Source of the DNA: Agrypnia vestita
Taxonomy: Eukaryota; Arthropoda; Insecta; Trichoptera; Phryganeidae
Direction: 5' to 3'
Assembly: GCA_016648135.1 (NCBI GenBank)
Contig: JADDOH010004264.1
Location: 124,001 to 188,000 of the forward strand
DNA length: 64,000 bases
Numbering within the stretch: position 1 is the first letter of the stretch; each line of letters begins with the position of its first letter. Both the position numbers and the translations under genes were made by a program. Below the pieces are notes generated by a model. That model saw nothing but the letters and a program-made list of their open reading frames with translations, made no database searches and was not told where the DNA came from. Shown one piece after another: positions 9,501 to 21,426 of the stretch.

Positions 9501-11097
9501 TAAGGCTCTGTTGTGGCCGTGACGCGAATTTCTCCACAGATCAATGTAAAATAATTTTATGCATCGAGGGTATAGGAAAATTGTAACATTTACAATTTTC
9601 AAAGAAAGCAAACCTTTGTGGCTTGACATTATAATTAAATAAAAATATATTTACTCTTAAACTACTCTATTAGTCAAATACTATGCCAAATAAATTAGAT
9701 TTAATTAACAAGTTGACACTGTATGTATATGCACTAATAAAGTAATTGTAATTGTACATTTATTTAATTAAATAAGTTTTTAACACTTACAATGAATTAA
9801 AAGTAAAAATTACATATTGAAAAATTAAAATTATATCCACCGGGTCTCCTACCTGAAATTTTCCATTGCTGAAGGACTTCTATATCAATTATGCTATATT
9901 TATTTAAAAATTATTTTTAAATTTTGATTCATATACACGGCGGTGTGCAGTAAATACTTTGAAATAAGTTGTACTTAACTGGAATTTCAACGAAATAAGA
10001 TCTCGTAATATTTATATTACAATTACATAATACTGACCGCTGCGCAACTGCAAGTATCTACGATTAGCAATCGCCCATTGCCTACGATTTTTCATACGAT
10101 TTGGTTATTTTTTGAATTATCTGGTAATGCCAAAACCACGCACTGCGTACGGCGTTTGGAAGCAATCATAATATAGATGATACGTCGCCGCGTATGCGTT
10201 CGAGTTTGACACATTTCCAAAATTAATAAAATATAGTTGCTTGCAGAAAAAATAAAATTGACGTATGAAATATAAATATCGATGTATTTCGCCTTAAAGT
10301 GACTTTAATGTTAAATGTATAATATTTATACTCTTTAAATAATATCTTAATTTATTTTGAAATAGTCTGCACATCTGGTTCCATAAAAAAAACATATGAT
10401 TTGATTAATTTTTGAAGCTGGCAATAGAAAACAACGCATTACTCGATATGTCTTAAACGTAATCACAATTAAAGCAGACTTAGATTTGTATACAGGTATT
10501 ATATTCTGTCAGATAAATATTTAACTAAAATTTTTTCCAAAACATATTGCTTAAAAAAGTTTGAGTTCAATTTTTCAATCAATTTTTTTTCAAATAAGGG
10601 GTGTTGTTTTAATAAGGTTAGAACTTAAAAATGAAAAAAAAAACATTAAAATCGTGGTACTGGCCGTGCTATTGAATTTATTTAAAAGATATATTTTTTT
10701 AAATAAATTTTCAGTGAAAATTCATAGTGAAACGGCAAATCAAACAGCACAGATCGAAATTGCCCGTCACTGAAAATAGAGTTGCCAATTCGAAAAACAA
10801 ACCTCTAAAGAAAACACATTTATTTTAACACTACTGGTATAAATTTATATTTAAAATAAAGCTAGCACCATGGCCATTACCACGACCTTTATGTGTTTTA
10901 TTTAATTTTAAATTTTATAGGTACTTCCAAATGAAACACTCTATATGTTCGAGTAGAATATACTTTGTGGATAATTTATTCAGTGGTTTTTTATAAGTTA
11001 TTTATTTCTTTTTATGGTTTTAATTATCAATGTGAAACGGGGTGGGTTATTTCAAGTGCTGTGCAGTTTGGCATATGATAAATGTAATAAATATCAA
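9501..11097. other. AT-rich sequence without recognised features
   Basis: About 1.6 kb of low-complexity AT-rich DNA. A 70-codon ORF at 10561-10773 has a lysine/isoleucine-rich composition typical of chance ORFs in AT-rich DNA. I see no repeat shared with the rest of the window. Confidence 0.5.
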
Positions 11098-11163
11098 CAA
11101 TATATATATATATATATATATAGATATATATATTATAATATATATATATTATATATATATATA
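11098..11163. repeat. (AT)n dinucleotide microsatellite
   Basis: An interrupted run of TA dinucleotides, self-complementary and so able to extrude a cruciform. It has no coding meaning. Confidence 0.95.
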
Positions 11164-11356
11164 AAAGAAGTTATGTATGCAAGTGACTGAGGCGTGGAAA
11201 TAACGTAGAAAGCTTCTTTTTCACAACAATTTATTGACAGTCAAAAATACGAGGAAAATACAAAAATACAAACAGAAGAAATATACAAGAACACACAGAA
11301 TATAGAAAGAAAATTATCACAGGCACTTAGGTCTCTGTTGTATTGCTTGCCCAACG

Positions 11357-11779
11357 TAAATTGTCGTGCGGTGACTTTGTAACTAAAACCCGCCCGCACC
11401 CGGCGGTAACCCCTCGCCCCGTCATTCAGTACAATATCGTATTTGAGCGTGAGCTGTGATATCTTGATTTCCAACATACACTGAATTATTATGTCCAAAA
11501 CATCCAAAACAATCTGGGATGGTGCAAGAACAATTGCCAATGAAGTATTAAAGTTTTGCGAAGCTGAAAAAGCAAAAAATGGACCAATATTACCGTTTGA
11601 CAGGTTGACAGATAGAGCGGCCGCCATTACTGGTTTGTTTCTTTAGTGTTGCCCGACCAAATTTCTATTAAAGGCTCCGACACCGGTCACCGGATACTCT
11701 GTATATTATGTATTGTGTAATAAATTTATCTCCTGGCAACTTCTCGCGACAGGGACGCCCTCCCTCGCACGCTAATTTA
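11357..11779 (+). mobile_element. TA-flanked IS630/mariner-like element, copy 2 (intact, empty Helitron site)
   Basis: The ends AATTGTCGTGCG and CGCACGCTAATT are inverted and flanked by TA, as in copy 1 at 4518-5785. The sequence is colinear with copy 1 except that it lacks the 838-bp Helitron; the empty site TTATGTATTGTGTAATAA is near 11704-11721. It includes a GC-rich leader (AAAACCCGCCCGCACCCGGCGG) and the 51-codon ORF. Confidence 0.65.
11491..11646 (+). pseudogene. 51-codon transposase N-terminal-like ORF, copy 2
   Basis: Same length and reading frame as the ORF at 4656-4811; the central TIANEVLKFCEAEKA is identical and changes are scattered (for example LSFDRTLDR to LPFDRLTDR). Maintained length in two diverged copies fits either recent common ancestry or some selection; synonymous and nonsynonymous counts from more copies would decide. 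The 128-codon minus-strand ORF across it is an antisense shadow. Confidence 0.5.
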
Positions 11780-12369
11780 TAAAGGTACGTCTATAGTCAC
11801 AAAACAATATTAAGGTGGGATACTTGATCCCACTTCACAGATTTGGCGGAGGCTCTTTTCGGAAAAAACTCAACAGCAAGAGTGATGATGGAGAGATATC
11901 TCGATGAGACTCGAGCTTCACGTAAGCTCGACTTGGTACGGCCCGGTAGGAAAACACTCGACTGCGGCGACGATATAGTTCTTAGGTTCGCCAGGAATCC
12001 CTCCCGGACATCTAGTAAGGCGAGGACTGTTGGAGCCTTCCGAACAGTAAGTATATCCTGGCTGGGAGTGTAAGCGCACGGCTCTTATACTTTTTCAGCG
12101 GCGGTGGGGATGCATTAGCGAACAACCGTTTATTTGCTGTTTTTAGGCGGCCCGCCGGCAGCCAATTTCATTGGAAATATGCACCTTTGGGAAGCCTGGC
12201 AATTTTACTTTAATGGCTTCTGAGAAATAGACACAGGTACGGGATTTTCTTTTACATCCCTCAGGTGCGCGAATCAAATGTTATAAAAAAACTCAATTTC
12301 GCAAATGCAATATGATGTTGTTCTTCATAAAATTTACAAGCACGCTGATGTCCAACTTTTCACCAAAAT
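11780..12369 (+). other. Unclassified GC-richer block with a 76-codon ORF
   Basis: The ORF at 11843-12073 (beginning MAEALFGKNSTARVMMERYL) and a frame further on (ALANNRLFAVFRRPAGSQ) look like decayed coding sequence more than random AT DNA. The block leads directly into a LINE fragment in the same orientation, so it may be upstream material of that or another retroelement. I recognise no domain. Confidence 0.3.
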
Positions 12370-12880
12370 CATAGTGCGGTGATAAGAAAATCCGAGCTTA
12401 GTGTCAAGGCAAAACTGACTCTTTTCAAATCTGTGTACAGGCCCACCCTAATATATGGCCATCAAATTTGGATCCTGACGGAGAGAGTGAAATCAAGAGT
12501 CCAGGCTGCCGAGATGAGTTTTCTAAGGGGGGTAGCGGGAGTCGCACTGATGGACAGAGTGAGAAGTGCCGACATAAGGCACACACTCGGCATGGAGACC
12601 CTACTCCTGCACATATAAAAACCATAACTGAGGTGGCTTGGACATGTGCTCAGAATGCCAGAGGAACGATTACCAAGAAGAATCCTCTTGGCAATCCCGG
12701 AGGGAAGACGGCCGGGGGTCGACCCAGATTAAGCTGGGAGAGACAACAAAAAATGTATTTGAAAACAGAATGGTTGACTCGAGCAGAAGCAGCGCAAGAC
12801 AGAGGATCCTACTTGAACAAGGGGAAGAAGATGATGATGATGATCAAGAACGGTTGAACTGATTTAGTAGATTTACTCTA
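12370..12880 (+). pseudogene. LINE reverse transcriptase C-terminus and 3' end, family L1a
   Basis: The frame reads VKAKLTLFKSVYRPTLIYGHQIWILTE in segments (the KxxxFKSVxRPTLxYGxxxW thumb motif), then AAEMSFLRGVAG, LRWLGHVLRMPEER and frameshifts. It ends in a (GAT)n-like tract, GAAGATGATGATGATGATC. A second copy of the same family is at 54373-54775. It is 5' truncated with no catalytic domain. Confidence 0.85.
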
Positions 12881-15584
12881 TATATCATCACGGAATAACA
12901 GAACGCCGTTGAAGTTTTCTCCCTTATAGAAAATTCCAGAAGATTATATTCTGGGTTGAAGAAAAACATTGTCAACAAAAATCCAGTTCATAACACGGTT
13001 ATCTCAATCTTGATTTTAGCCGAATTCCTTTGAGAAAAAAAATGCTTTTACCTTTGTAGAAAGTAAAAATGAGTATTAAATTTCTTCTCAGCGACCGCGA
13101 TGTTGGGTGGGAACAATGCACGATAATTTCTTCAGCGAGAACTTTCGGAGCATTGGAATAAAAGTGAGCCCCAAACCTTTGGGGACATGGGTTCGCAACC
13201 ATTTTCGACGAAGTAAAAAAAATCGCGCTTCCTACATTTCTCAGATACCTGTATCACATCTCCCCTGCATGGAATATGTTTTGGATTAATCCAAGAATAT
13301 GGTCCCGTTGTTCATACAATGAAAATAAGTATTTCACTATATAATTTAATGTCCTGTTAATTTAATCTAACTAAAATAATCGTAATCTAAATTAAACAAA
13401 CCAAACCTAATAACCTAACCTAACCAAACCAAACCTAATAACCTAACCTAACCTCATATATTGCCTATGAAATGTCCAAATATGCAGTGCATTTTTCGAA
13501 ACCTTAGTGTAATATCTTATTTAATTCTTACTTTTTAAACGTAAATTATCTTTCATTTTGTTATTAGCACATTCAATAATATAGTGAAATAATCATTTTC
13601 GTTGTATATGCAATGGGACCATTATCTTGAATTTAGCCTATGTTTTTGTGGTATGAAAAAATATTGAACTAATTAATTTCAATAAATAATTTTAAAAATA
13701 TAATTCTTACTTCTAAACTACCGAGGTGTATTAAAAGAGTCTATATTGCTAAGATACAAAGTTCGCCAGGACTAAATATCGGCACGGGGTGATAGAATCA
13801 GAAAAAAATGCAATCGAGGATTTTACATCACTTTACACGTTTTATAGTAAATTGGAAATTTCTGCAAAGGTCTAAGATAGTCTAATAGATTCGCGATACG
13901 TCTAGAACACGGGTCTCTGTAAATACGGCGGCATCGTGCTGCGCGAAAAGTTTATTTGACGTTTAGTAAAAGCCATAGATAAAGCGACAACGACAGTGAA
14001 TGAAGGAAAATAGACGAAAAGTTTTCTAATGCAAACCTAAGCCAAACGACCTTGCGATAGACAAAAGTGCCGCAAATTAAAAAAGTACCTGTTTGGGATA
14101 TTCCAGTTACATATCACTCTTAACGTTAAAAAGTTAAATTAAGACGAAAGCACGACTTTTCATATCGCAATAACACGGGGCGACATGGTCGAATAAGATT
14201 ATCTGGCAGAGTGTAAATTTTACAATTCATAACTGATTTTGAAAGCACTTTAGAAGCACTTTATCCAAAGCATTTTTATTTTAAAATATCCGCTCTGGCT
14301 ATAAAATTAAATTTCGTGTTTGGATAGTGGCGCTTTTGCTTCCGACTCCTTCATTTAGGAATATAAGGTTAATTAAAATATTTACCAGTTTCGTTGCTTT
14401 CCTTTTTTTTGTATTTCAATCACTTTTGATCATCAGGATATATCGTGAAAACTACTGCGTGATTTATCTAACTGTAATCATATTATGTTATTTCAATGTA
14501 AAATTGCTAAACGCTAGACAACATTATTTTGACTATTAAATGGTTTTATACAAGTGTTTTATTTTTATTAATAAAAGTATCTTCATTAATTATAATCGCT
14601 GTGTTCCCAAATAAGTATAAATCTAAGTATGTACAGTATTTTTTGTTGTTTCTTAACTTATTTTTGGGCAACCTACAGTATTTCGGAATGCTGAACGAAC
14701 TCACTCGCATGCAGAAGACCTTATATACTCGCATAACATATTGTCAAATTTATTGTTAAATCACCAAAGTCACTGAACACGCTGAATTAAATTGAAGCAC
14801 TTATCTTTAATTCATGATAATTTCACACTAATTACTCTTCAGTGGAACACATTATACTCCTCTTTCCACTTCCGTCCGGTAGGTACTCTCATAATGCATT
14901 TCGCTGGCCACGTAGAATCGCCGAATTTGCACAATAAACTGTTGTAGCCGCGTATTTGTATGCTCTCGATTTTCTAGAAGTTTCCGATTTTTTCACGTGT
15001 ATTCCACACACTGCCAGTATTTTCCAATTCACTGTAAAACGTCCAGAGCGCTGGGACATCCTCGACTGGAATTACTTCTCTCTCACGTGATAATATTTAC
15101 ATTAATGTCTTGAAAGATGAAAATTCGCAACCCCTGCCTACGTCGCCCCAACATCCGTTAGATTTGCTCCCTTTGTCTCATTGTACAAGGGCTGCTTCCG
15201 TCGCAGTACTTGACTCGCAGAGACGGGATTAATAAAAAATGGAAATTAAATTTGGCGAAGGTAATCTAATGAGTATCGCGAGAGGCGAAAAGCCACACCC
15301 CCCTCTAAAATAATACGCGTCGACAAAACACACAAACAGTATGTGTGTATTGAAATTAGTCGTATAATAGACGGAGTTGAGCTATTTTGGTTGGTCTTAC
15401 AATGGAAAATTGATGCCTGATGACTACATTTTTTTTCTATTCATAATTAGATTGCAATCACCGCAACATGGAGTGGTGCAAATTTTTTCTATTGAAAAAA
15501 AAACAATATTTAATATTAAGGATTTTAATATTCTATTTGTTTTTATTAATTATAAATAAAAAAGTAAAAAATGTACGTGTACAC
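12881..15584. other. AT-rich sequence, mostly unassigned
   Basis: About 2.7 kb. A short interstitial array of telomere-type CCTAA units and variants lies at about 13400-13455. Chance ORFs of 60-76 codons occur in AT-rich DNA (14327-14759). I see no exon, terminal repeat or shared repeat apart from the telomere-like array. Confidence 0.45.
13400..13455. repeat. Interstitial telomere-like (CCTAA)n array
   Basis: Runs of TAACCTAACC with variants AACCAAACC. CCTAA is the complement of the common insect telomere unit TTAGG. Shorter matches occur near 55917-55935 and 56318-56334. These may be chance, repair-derived or carried by retroelements. Confidence 0.6.
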
Positions 15585-15640
15585 ATCAGGGTGTCTCGTA
15601 TAGCTAGTAGCCAACACTTGGGGGTGTCTTGATCTTTCAA
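15585..15640. repeat. Terminal fragment of a foldback family (FB1-related)
   Basis: AGGGTGTCTCGTATAGCTAGTAGCC matches in inverted orientation CTACTAGCTATGAGACACCCT at about 17800-17822. The two could be ends of one interrupted element or two separate fragments. Confidence 0.4.
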
Positions 15641-15945
15641 TTTTGAATAGAAAATATTCTTCATACTTTGAATTAATTGCGACATCTTATTTTTAACGTA
15701 TTTTTTTCAGTATTGCTGACTTATCTCCTGCAAACCGTTTGGATATTACGAAAGCAACTTATATCAAGTATTAAAAATTTATTCGCTTTGATGGAAGTCA
15801 AATTATAATTTACCATGAAGTAACAATGGTGATTCCGAAGCCGGTTGGTGTTACTAAAAATATAGTGAATAATATTTTTATATGTATGTTCGGAGAACAC
15901 AGTTACTAGATTTTGTCCACAGAGGGATTATTATCGATTAATATA
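15640..15945. other. AT-rich sequence with a dispersed 80-bp block
   Basis: The block around GAACACAGTTACTAGATTTTGTCCACAGAGGGAT (15890-15930) recurs near 17590-17625, 40160-40190 (diverged), 41815-41860 (inverted) and 45880-45920. It is a dispersed repeat of unknown class. Confidence 0.45.
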
Positions 15946-15954
15946 AAATATAGG

Positions 15955-16075
15955 GGTCTCACAGAGACGAAGCTATTTATGTTGTAAGTCTCCATAGGGT
16001 GGCCCACGTGTATGTGATGCCTTATGTGATCATTTTACACAATGCAATGTTCACTAATTCCACCGTAAGAACAAC
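15955..16075 (+). repeat. FB2 terminal arm
   Basis: CACAGAGACGAAGCTATTT, then GGTGGCCCAC and TGTGATCATTTTACACAATG, then CACTAATTCCACC. This arm is shared with 41190-41300, 50990-51110 and 59605-59745, and inverted at 42180-42310, 46540-46690 and 51230-51355. Only one arm is found here. Confidence 0.6.
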
Positions 16076-17154
16076 CACATATTATAACGTTTTTGAAAGT
16101 TGTAAATATATTCTTAATCAGTTACATTATTTAATTTATTTTTTAAAAAACAGCTGGTCATTATTGACCCTAATAGACGGTCCTAGAGTGACATTAGAGT
16201 ACAAAGTATAAATATTTTTGAACATTTTTAATGTGTCTTAATGATAAAATAAACTGTATTTATTGATTAGCGACAATCTTTATTTTGTTCTGAATAATAT
16301 TAACAATTTATATAACTATTTAAAACATGAAAGAATGTGTTTTAGAAATTACTTTTATTCTTCTGACAATTGAAGTCCACGTCGTTCGCGGAATGTTAAA
16401 TCAAGACATCTAAAGTAAGTCAGTAAAGGTCCGCAAGACAGCGTTCACAATAAAGATCTCCGATGAATTTGAAATACAAAAAAAAAAACAAAAGACGTCG
16501 CGGTTATTTTGTAAATAGAAAATTGTCTATTCTTAATTCTGAACATTCTTCAAATTACACACTCGGCTGGACATCAAAGACCTCGTAAAGCAGTTTGGAA
16601 TCCGACTATCCGATAGACTTGGAATAATCACTGGAGACAGTGTCGCTTTGCATATTTTATGTCGGTAATAAAATGACACTAGACTAAAGGTGTAAAAGTT
16701 TAATTTTAATGCCGACACTAATATACGACAATGCTACATGAAAGAGTTAAGATGGTCGTTCTAGCTGGTGGAAAATGCGGCCACTTTAAACAAATATGTG
16801 GACGTAAAATTTCGGCTGCTGTATCTCCATTTTCTGCAGTCATGATTTCAACATATTGGATTACGATTGATCAGATGTTGCTTGTTTTCTGTATTATTTT
16901 AATGGAATAGAATAGTGATGGGTCCGCTCTGTACTAACTATTACAATGAAGCATACATTTCACACCTTTTGAAGTGTAGTGTACACTACAAACTACACAC
17001 ACTTCAAAGTTATTGAAAGTACGAGTACATACTTCAAATAGTACATTTTTTATGTGAAATTTTTGGAAATTGAAACAGCTCCCCCCCATAGTTTCGAAAA
17101 TTTTCTAGTAGCACACTTTTCAAGAAGCGCTTCTTGTAGGTCATTACAATTTGG
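16076..17154. other. Unassigned AT-rich sequence
   Basis: About 1.1 kb without a gene or shared repeat that I can see. A palindromic pair CTTTTGAAGTGTAGTGTACACTAC lies near 16968-16990. Confidence 0.45.
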
Positions 17155-17310
17155 TGATACTACAATTAGTTCACTTCATTACTACTACAATGTTGTAGTA
17201 CTGCAGTTCACTTCATTAGTACTACAATTAGTTCACTTCATTAGTACTACAATTAGTTCACTTCATTAGTACTACAATCTCTAGTACTACAATTTGTTCA
17301 CTTCATGTAG
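17155..17310. repeat. 25-bp minisatellite
   Basis: Tandem copies of GTTCACTTCATTAGTACTAC followed by AATTA, about five full or partial units, with an internal inverted segment (ACTACAATGTTGTAGT). The 71-codon ORF here is repeat-encoded. Confidence 0.9.
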
Positions 17311-17394
17311 TTTTTAATACAAATGTAGCGTACGCTTTGTAGTCTTCTAACTGGTGAACGTGTGTGTGTTGTAGTCTTCATTTTGAAATGCTAG

Positions 17395-17505
17395 AATAGA
17401 AGCATGGACCAAAGAATTGACAAGGCGATTCGAGGCATTCGAGATGTTGATCTACAGAAGAAACCTCAAAGTAAACTGGATGGGCAGAGTTAGGATGACC
17501 AAATA
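17395..17505 (+). pseudogene. LINE reverse transcriptase fragment
   Basis: The frame gives EAWTKELTRRFEAFEMLIYRR in part, then NLKVNWMGRVRMTK and a stop. The motif FEAFEMWxYRRxL.I.W is typical of the region after the RT thumb in insect LINEs. It is short and truncated on both sides. Confidence 0.7.
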
Positions 17506-17554
17506 GTGTGTATTGGTTCACATTTCCCTACACCACTTCCCTCTTCAAAATAAT

Positions 17555-17825
17555 AATTTATAAATAATATTTTTATATGTAAGTTATAAGAACACAATTA
17601 CTGGATTTTGTCCACAGAGGGATAAGGCGCCATCCACATATTACGTCACACGAATTTCATGATTTTTGGAGTCCCTCCCCCGTCCTTGTCACAGGTGGTC
17701 GCATATCTGTGACCCCCCCCCTTGTATGACGTAAAATTAAAACAGCAATTCGAAAATTATTTATATATCGTGGTAGAATCTACCTGTAAAGTTTTTGCTA
17801 CTAGCTATGAGACACCCTGTACATG
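17555..17825. repeat. Dispersed 80-bp block plus FB1-related end
   Basis: GAACACAATTACTGGATTTTGTCCACAGAGGGATAAGG, split here for reading, matches the block at 15890 and 45880. At 17760-17825 GAATCTACCTGTAAAG and CTACTAGCTATGAGACACCC match the terminal part of the foldback family at 52.4 kb. Confidence 0.5.
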
Positions 17826-18837
17826 AAAACCCTTTAATTGCCTTTTGTATTAAGCGTTTTTTGTATTTATTTCAATATTGTAGCTATTAAGTTTCCTAAC
17901 ATAAAAATAAATAAATAAAAATGAGCGAGCCTTACAGTTGTCGCGTATGATGTGTAACATTTGACATCTCACAATTAAAAATATCAATTGAGCAGCAACA
18001 GAAATAAACTTCAACATTTAAAAATTGTATGTCATATACTATATGGTCAATTATATGTTTATTTTCATTTACGGCGGTAGTGTGCCGCCATACATGTCGT
18101 ATGAAAAAATTGAATAAATATTTTTAAATAATCACATAAATTACATAAAATGTGAGAATGTAAATCGTAGTTATTGTTTACATTAAGGTAAAAAAAGTAT
18201 TTATACGATAGCTTCGAAGATACAAGCCAAAATATATCAAAGTTACAACATCCACACGCTTGACACCAGCCACGCACCATATATACAAAATCAGAAGAGT
18301 TGGCTGTTGGAAGTGTACGTCATCGCTGTGATGACACTTGATTGACATTCATTTGTTTATAAACGATGATATTTTTCCAACGCACGCGCCCCGCGCGCGC
18401 TCATTGGTCAAATGAAATTGCGCGCGTCTTATTTCCTGTTACCCATTTCCATCCAATTTCATGAAATCACTGCCACAGATTGCAGGAAATATAAAATATA
18501 GAAAAAATGGTTTAACCGAACGCAGCTATTATAATGCTTTCTGCGTGCAAAGTATACCTTGTCGCCTGTCATATTTTTAATGCGTCAGCCGCCCTTGATG
18601 TGAAAATAAAATAAAAAACTGCTCCGCGCTATCACAGCAATATTGCCGCCATTTTTGACAGCGCCATGTAAACGCGCGGGAAACAGATCATCCGAAAACA
18701 GAGCGTTGCATTTTTGCTTGCTTTATTTAGAATCCCTTTAACGCGGCGACATATCCGACATAAACGTCACTCACAACTTGCCGCGGTAGGGTCATGCACT
18801 CTCGCCATTAAAATTTAAATAAAGTTTAATTCGTATA
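17826..18837. other. Unassigned; GC-richer patch from about 18300
   Basis: From about 18300 to 18790 the DNA is locally GC-rich (CGCACGCGCCCCGCGCGCGC, GCCGCCATTTTTGACAGCGCC). GCCGCCATTTT matches a YY1/Pho-type site that is common at constitutive insect promoters. No ORF or splice-consistent exon was found. It could be a promoter or an unrecognised element. Confidence 0.35.
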
Positions 18838-19492
18838 AAGGTAGCGATGCACTTGCTCATTAGTGGCACGTGAGTATGCGCAGTATTGAGTTTCTTGAGT
18901 TATTGCTACTTAGTAGCATGTGTTTACGCACATTGATTTATGAGCATGCTCATTTGATTTGCGGGTGGAAGGGGTATCTTTTGAGCATGTGTGAACAGGA
19001 TTGCTTATGAGCGTGCTGATGTCATTCGCGGCCAGTATCGATTATCGATGCGATCATTGCGATCTTCTCAGTCCGAAATCAGAATCACGAATGTCTGTGG
19101 AATACTCGGTCACCGCTATAGAAATATAATATAGCGTGAAATAATGCTTATGAAACTTTATAAAGACATGAATGATTTAAATCTTTCAACAAAAATTATA
19201 AAAACTAAAATCAAAAATGTGCGAATGGAAACTCGGGAACAGTTTTGATTTGTTTCATTTGAATTCATTTCCTGTTTCACTTTGTAAAGTTTCCATTTTG
19301 AACAAGGGCGTCTCTATTCTATGACAAGAGCATGCCAGTAATAAGCATGTGTGTTTGATTGTTAGCTTTGAGCATGCTCATTCATGTGCATGCTAAAATA
19401 AGCATACTAATAACGAGCAAGTGCGTACAGATGTTAAAGCATGAGTTAAAACATTGATCGTGCTCAAAAATAAGCATGTGTATCAGTACCTT
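18838..19492. mobile_element. Foldback-type element with GAGCATGCTC repeats
   Basis: Its ends are inverted: AAGGTAGCGATGCACTTGCT at the left and the complement of AAGGTACTGATACACATGCT at the right. Many palindromic GAGCATGCTC and AAGCATGTG words lie between (near 18950, 19370, 19395). No coding capacity. The superfamily is undetermined. Confidence 0.55.
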
Positions 19493-19520
19493 AATGTAAA
19501 TATGGTTCGGGAAATTCAAA

Positions 19521-19697
19521 TACTTGGAACTGCTGCCAAATATTTGGAACTGTTGTAAAATATTTGGAACTGCTGTAAAATATTTGGAACTGCTGCCAAA
19601 TATTTGTAACTGCTGTAAAATATTTGGAACTGCTGCCAAATATTTGGAACTGCTGTAAAATACTTGGAACTGCTGCCAAATATTTGGAACTGCTGTC
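19521..19697. repeat. 20-bp minisatellite with alternating variants
   Basis: Nine tandem 20-bp units TATTTGGAACTGCTGCCAAA or ...TGTAAAA. The two variants alternate through most of the array, giving a 40-bp higher-order unit. The minus-strand ORFs of 99 and 121 codons are translations of this array. Confidence 0.95.
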
Positions 19698-19947
19698 AGC
19701 AAGGCAACGATTGCCAGCATGATCGTTAATGTCCGATAACCGGACAAGCACTAGGAGGAGAATAATGTAAATATTCATACCTCGCTGCAAAACTCATTTT
19801 CTTCTTCTTTTTCTTCAAAGTAGGCGGCAGTCCGCGATAGAGCGATTTGTGCCATTTTACAAGTTGTAAGTACACAAGATGTTGCTAAAAAAGAGTATAT
19901 TTTATTTTATATACATATTTGTCATTTTCAAATGAAAATCTTGATTA

Positions 19948-20045
19948 GGAATGTTCTAAGGTTTTCACGGCTCAGAATCTTCTGTTTTGTGTCTTTTTAC
20001 GACTTTTCTTGCCGACGTTTCGAATCTCACTGCATGGTCCATCAC
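19948..20045 (+). repeat. Penelope-like palindrome family, single arm
   Basis: TCTAAGGTTTTCACGGC, CAGAATCTTCTG, TTACGACTTTTCTTGCCGACG, split for reading, and TTTCGAATCTCACTGCATGG match the left arm of the element at 8644-8860. The second arm is absent. Confidence 0.6.
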
Positions 20046-20620
20046 CCAGTATTGTAAAATATACCTATTAAATATCTATATATTAATTACTCCAACCAAT
20101 GTCGTTTCTGCATACTGATAATTTCTGTTGCCAGTTAAAAAAAAAACATTTTAGAGTACATTAAAAAGATTAAAAAATATAGGAATACGAACAAACTGAT
20201 ATCAAAAAACATCCCAATCCAAATTATCGAAAATTAAAATATCGGAATTTATAGATTTTTTTAAATATTTTCGTGGAATCCGTGTATTCAAAACAGCCAA
20301 CGTAATTGCAGTCAACGAATTTTTGTGCTGGTCATACCACAGAATGACGCTTTATGACATTGACAGTAAGTATACGTTTACGCTTTTCTTTTTATTGTTT
20401 TTGCATTAATCTTGCTTCAATAAACGTTCAAAACATTTATTTATTAAACATTTATTACGCTTTATATTTTATTTAAACTGCAAAGTGAACTTAACCTTAG
20501 ATTAACGTCATAACGTCTCTCATATAACCTCAAAAGACTCACAGCGCGTGGCGCGAATGTCATTTTACGTGTCATTTTCTCCGTATTTATACATAAATAT
20601 TATTATTTTTCAGAATTCCG
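20046..20620. other. AT-rich flank, possibly containing the Helitron 5' end
   Basis: The autonomous-type Helitron downstream must begin with TC after an A. Several such sites exist here and none can be chosen without a second copy. Confidence 0.35.
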
Positions 20621-20727
20621 ATGGAAGACTCAACATCACAAACCGGCAATTTGATAATGCGATTCGAGTTCACAATATGAAAGAAGAAATGCCAGACGTA
20701 GACTGTCAAACATAACAGAAGAGGAAT

Positions 20728-21426
20728 GTGAAAGAAGGAATGCTGACCAGCGGGAACGTAAAAATGCTAGGCAAAGAGTGTATGCTGAAGGAAGAAATGC
20801 GAAATCTTATTTTAAATGTGCAGTACAACTGTGCTAATGCATTTGCATCTTTCGGAGTGCAAATAAGTGACATACCAGGTGTAGGCCCGTATTGTTTAAA
20901 AATTTCAGGTGAAGTATATCATAGAACGTCTAGAAGTTTGCAGAGTGATGGAGAGGTGCCGGCATATGCGCAACTATATGTTTACGATGCGGATGAAGCA
21001 GTCAGGGTACGTATGAGCCATCCGTCTAACCTTAGATGTCAACAAAATATAATGGAAACTATTGATAATGTCATCCGTCGTGTAAGTCCATATGCTCTCC
21101 AATACAAAAGGTTGAAAGAAGCGGTTGAGGAAGAAGAATCTATAGTTGCAGAGCACGGGGGCCAGATGCGGAATATTCAACTACTCTTTACGCGTTCTTC
21201 GTTAGATGACCAAAGAAGGTATAATGCTCCATCTAATAATAATGAAGTCGCCATTGTGTATGTAGCAGATTACGAAGGTAGGTTACCGCCAAACGTAGAT
21301 TTTGCTGTTCACCCTAAGAATGTAGGAGGTCTCCAGCGTATTAATATGTTATCAAAACATTTAGATCCGATGGTTTTTCCATTGTTATTTCCATCAGGTG
21401 AATTTGGTTGGACTCTACAGCCTTAA
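20728..21426 (+). pseudogene. Helitron replicase, N-terminal part
   Basis: The 232-codon ORF carries FASFGVQISDIPGVGPYC, ISGEVYHRTSRSL, AYAQLYVYDADEAVRVR, DDQRRYNAPSNNNEVAIVY and HLDPMVFPLLFPSGEFGW. These are landmarks of the conserved region before the Rep domain in animal Helitron replicases. An upstream frame (20621-20727) gives more of the N terminus with stops. Immediately after the FPxGExGW motif, where several hundred residues including the HUH/two-Tyr nuclease should follow, the reading jumps to the helicase-side region. The protein therefore lacks the domain that nicks and rejoins DNA. Confidence 0.85.

Noticed and set aside
11241..11627. 128-codon minus-strand ORF
   Set aside because: It runs antisense to the transposase-like ORF at 11491-11646 and into unrelated flank; it has no family-like motif.
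13400..13455. Telomere or fusion point
   Set aside because: The CCTAA array is only about 50 bases, degenerate, and lies within ordinary repeat-rich DNA.
14327..14759. Hydrophobic ORFs resembling chemoreceptor segments
   Set aside because: They are AT-rich, short and overlapping, without the conserved C-terminal motifs of insect receptors and without splice sites.
18065..18280. 71-codon minus ORF with cysteines, possible secreted peptide
   Set aside because: There is no signal peptide followed by a cleavage pattern, no second copy, and the composition fits chance AT-rich sequence.
19382..19790. Overlapping ORFs of 99-121 codons with QQFQIFGSSSKY repeats
   Set aside because: They translate the 20-bp minisatellite and its flanks.
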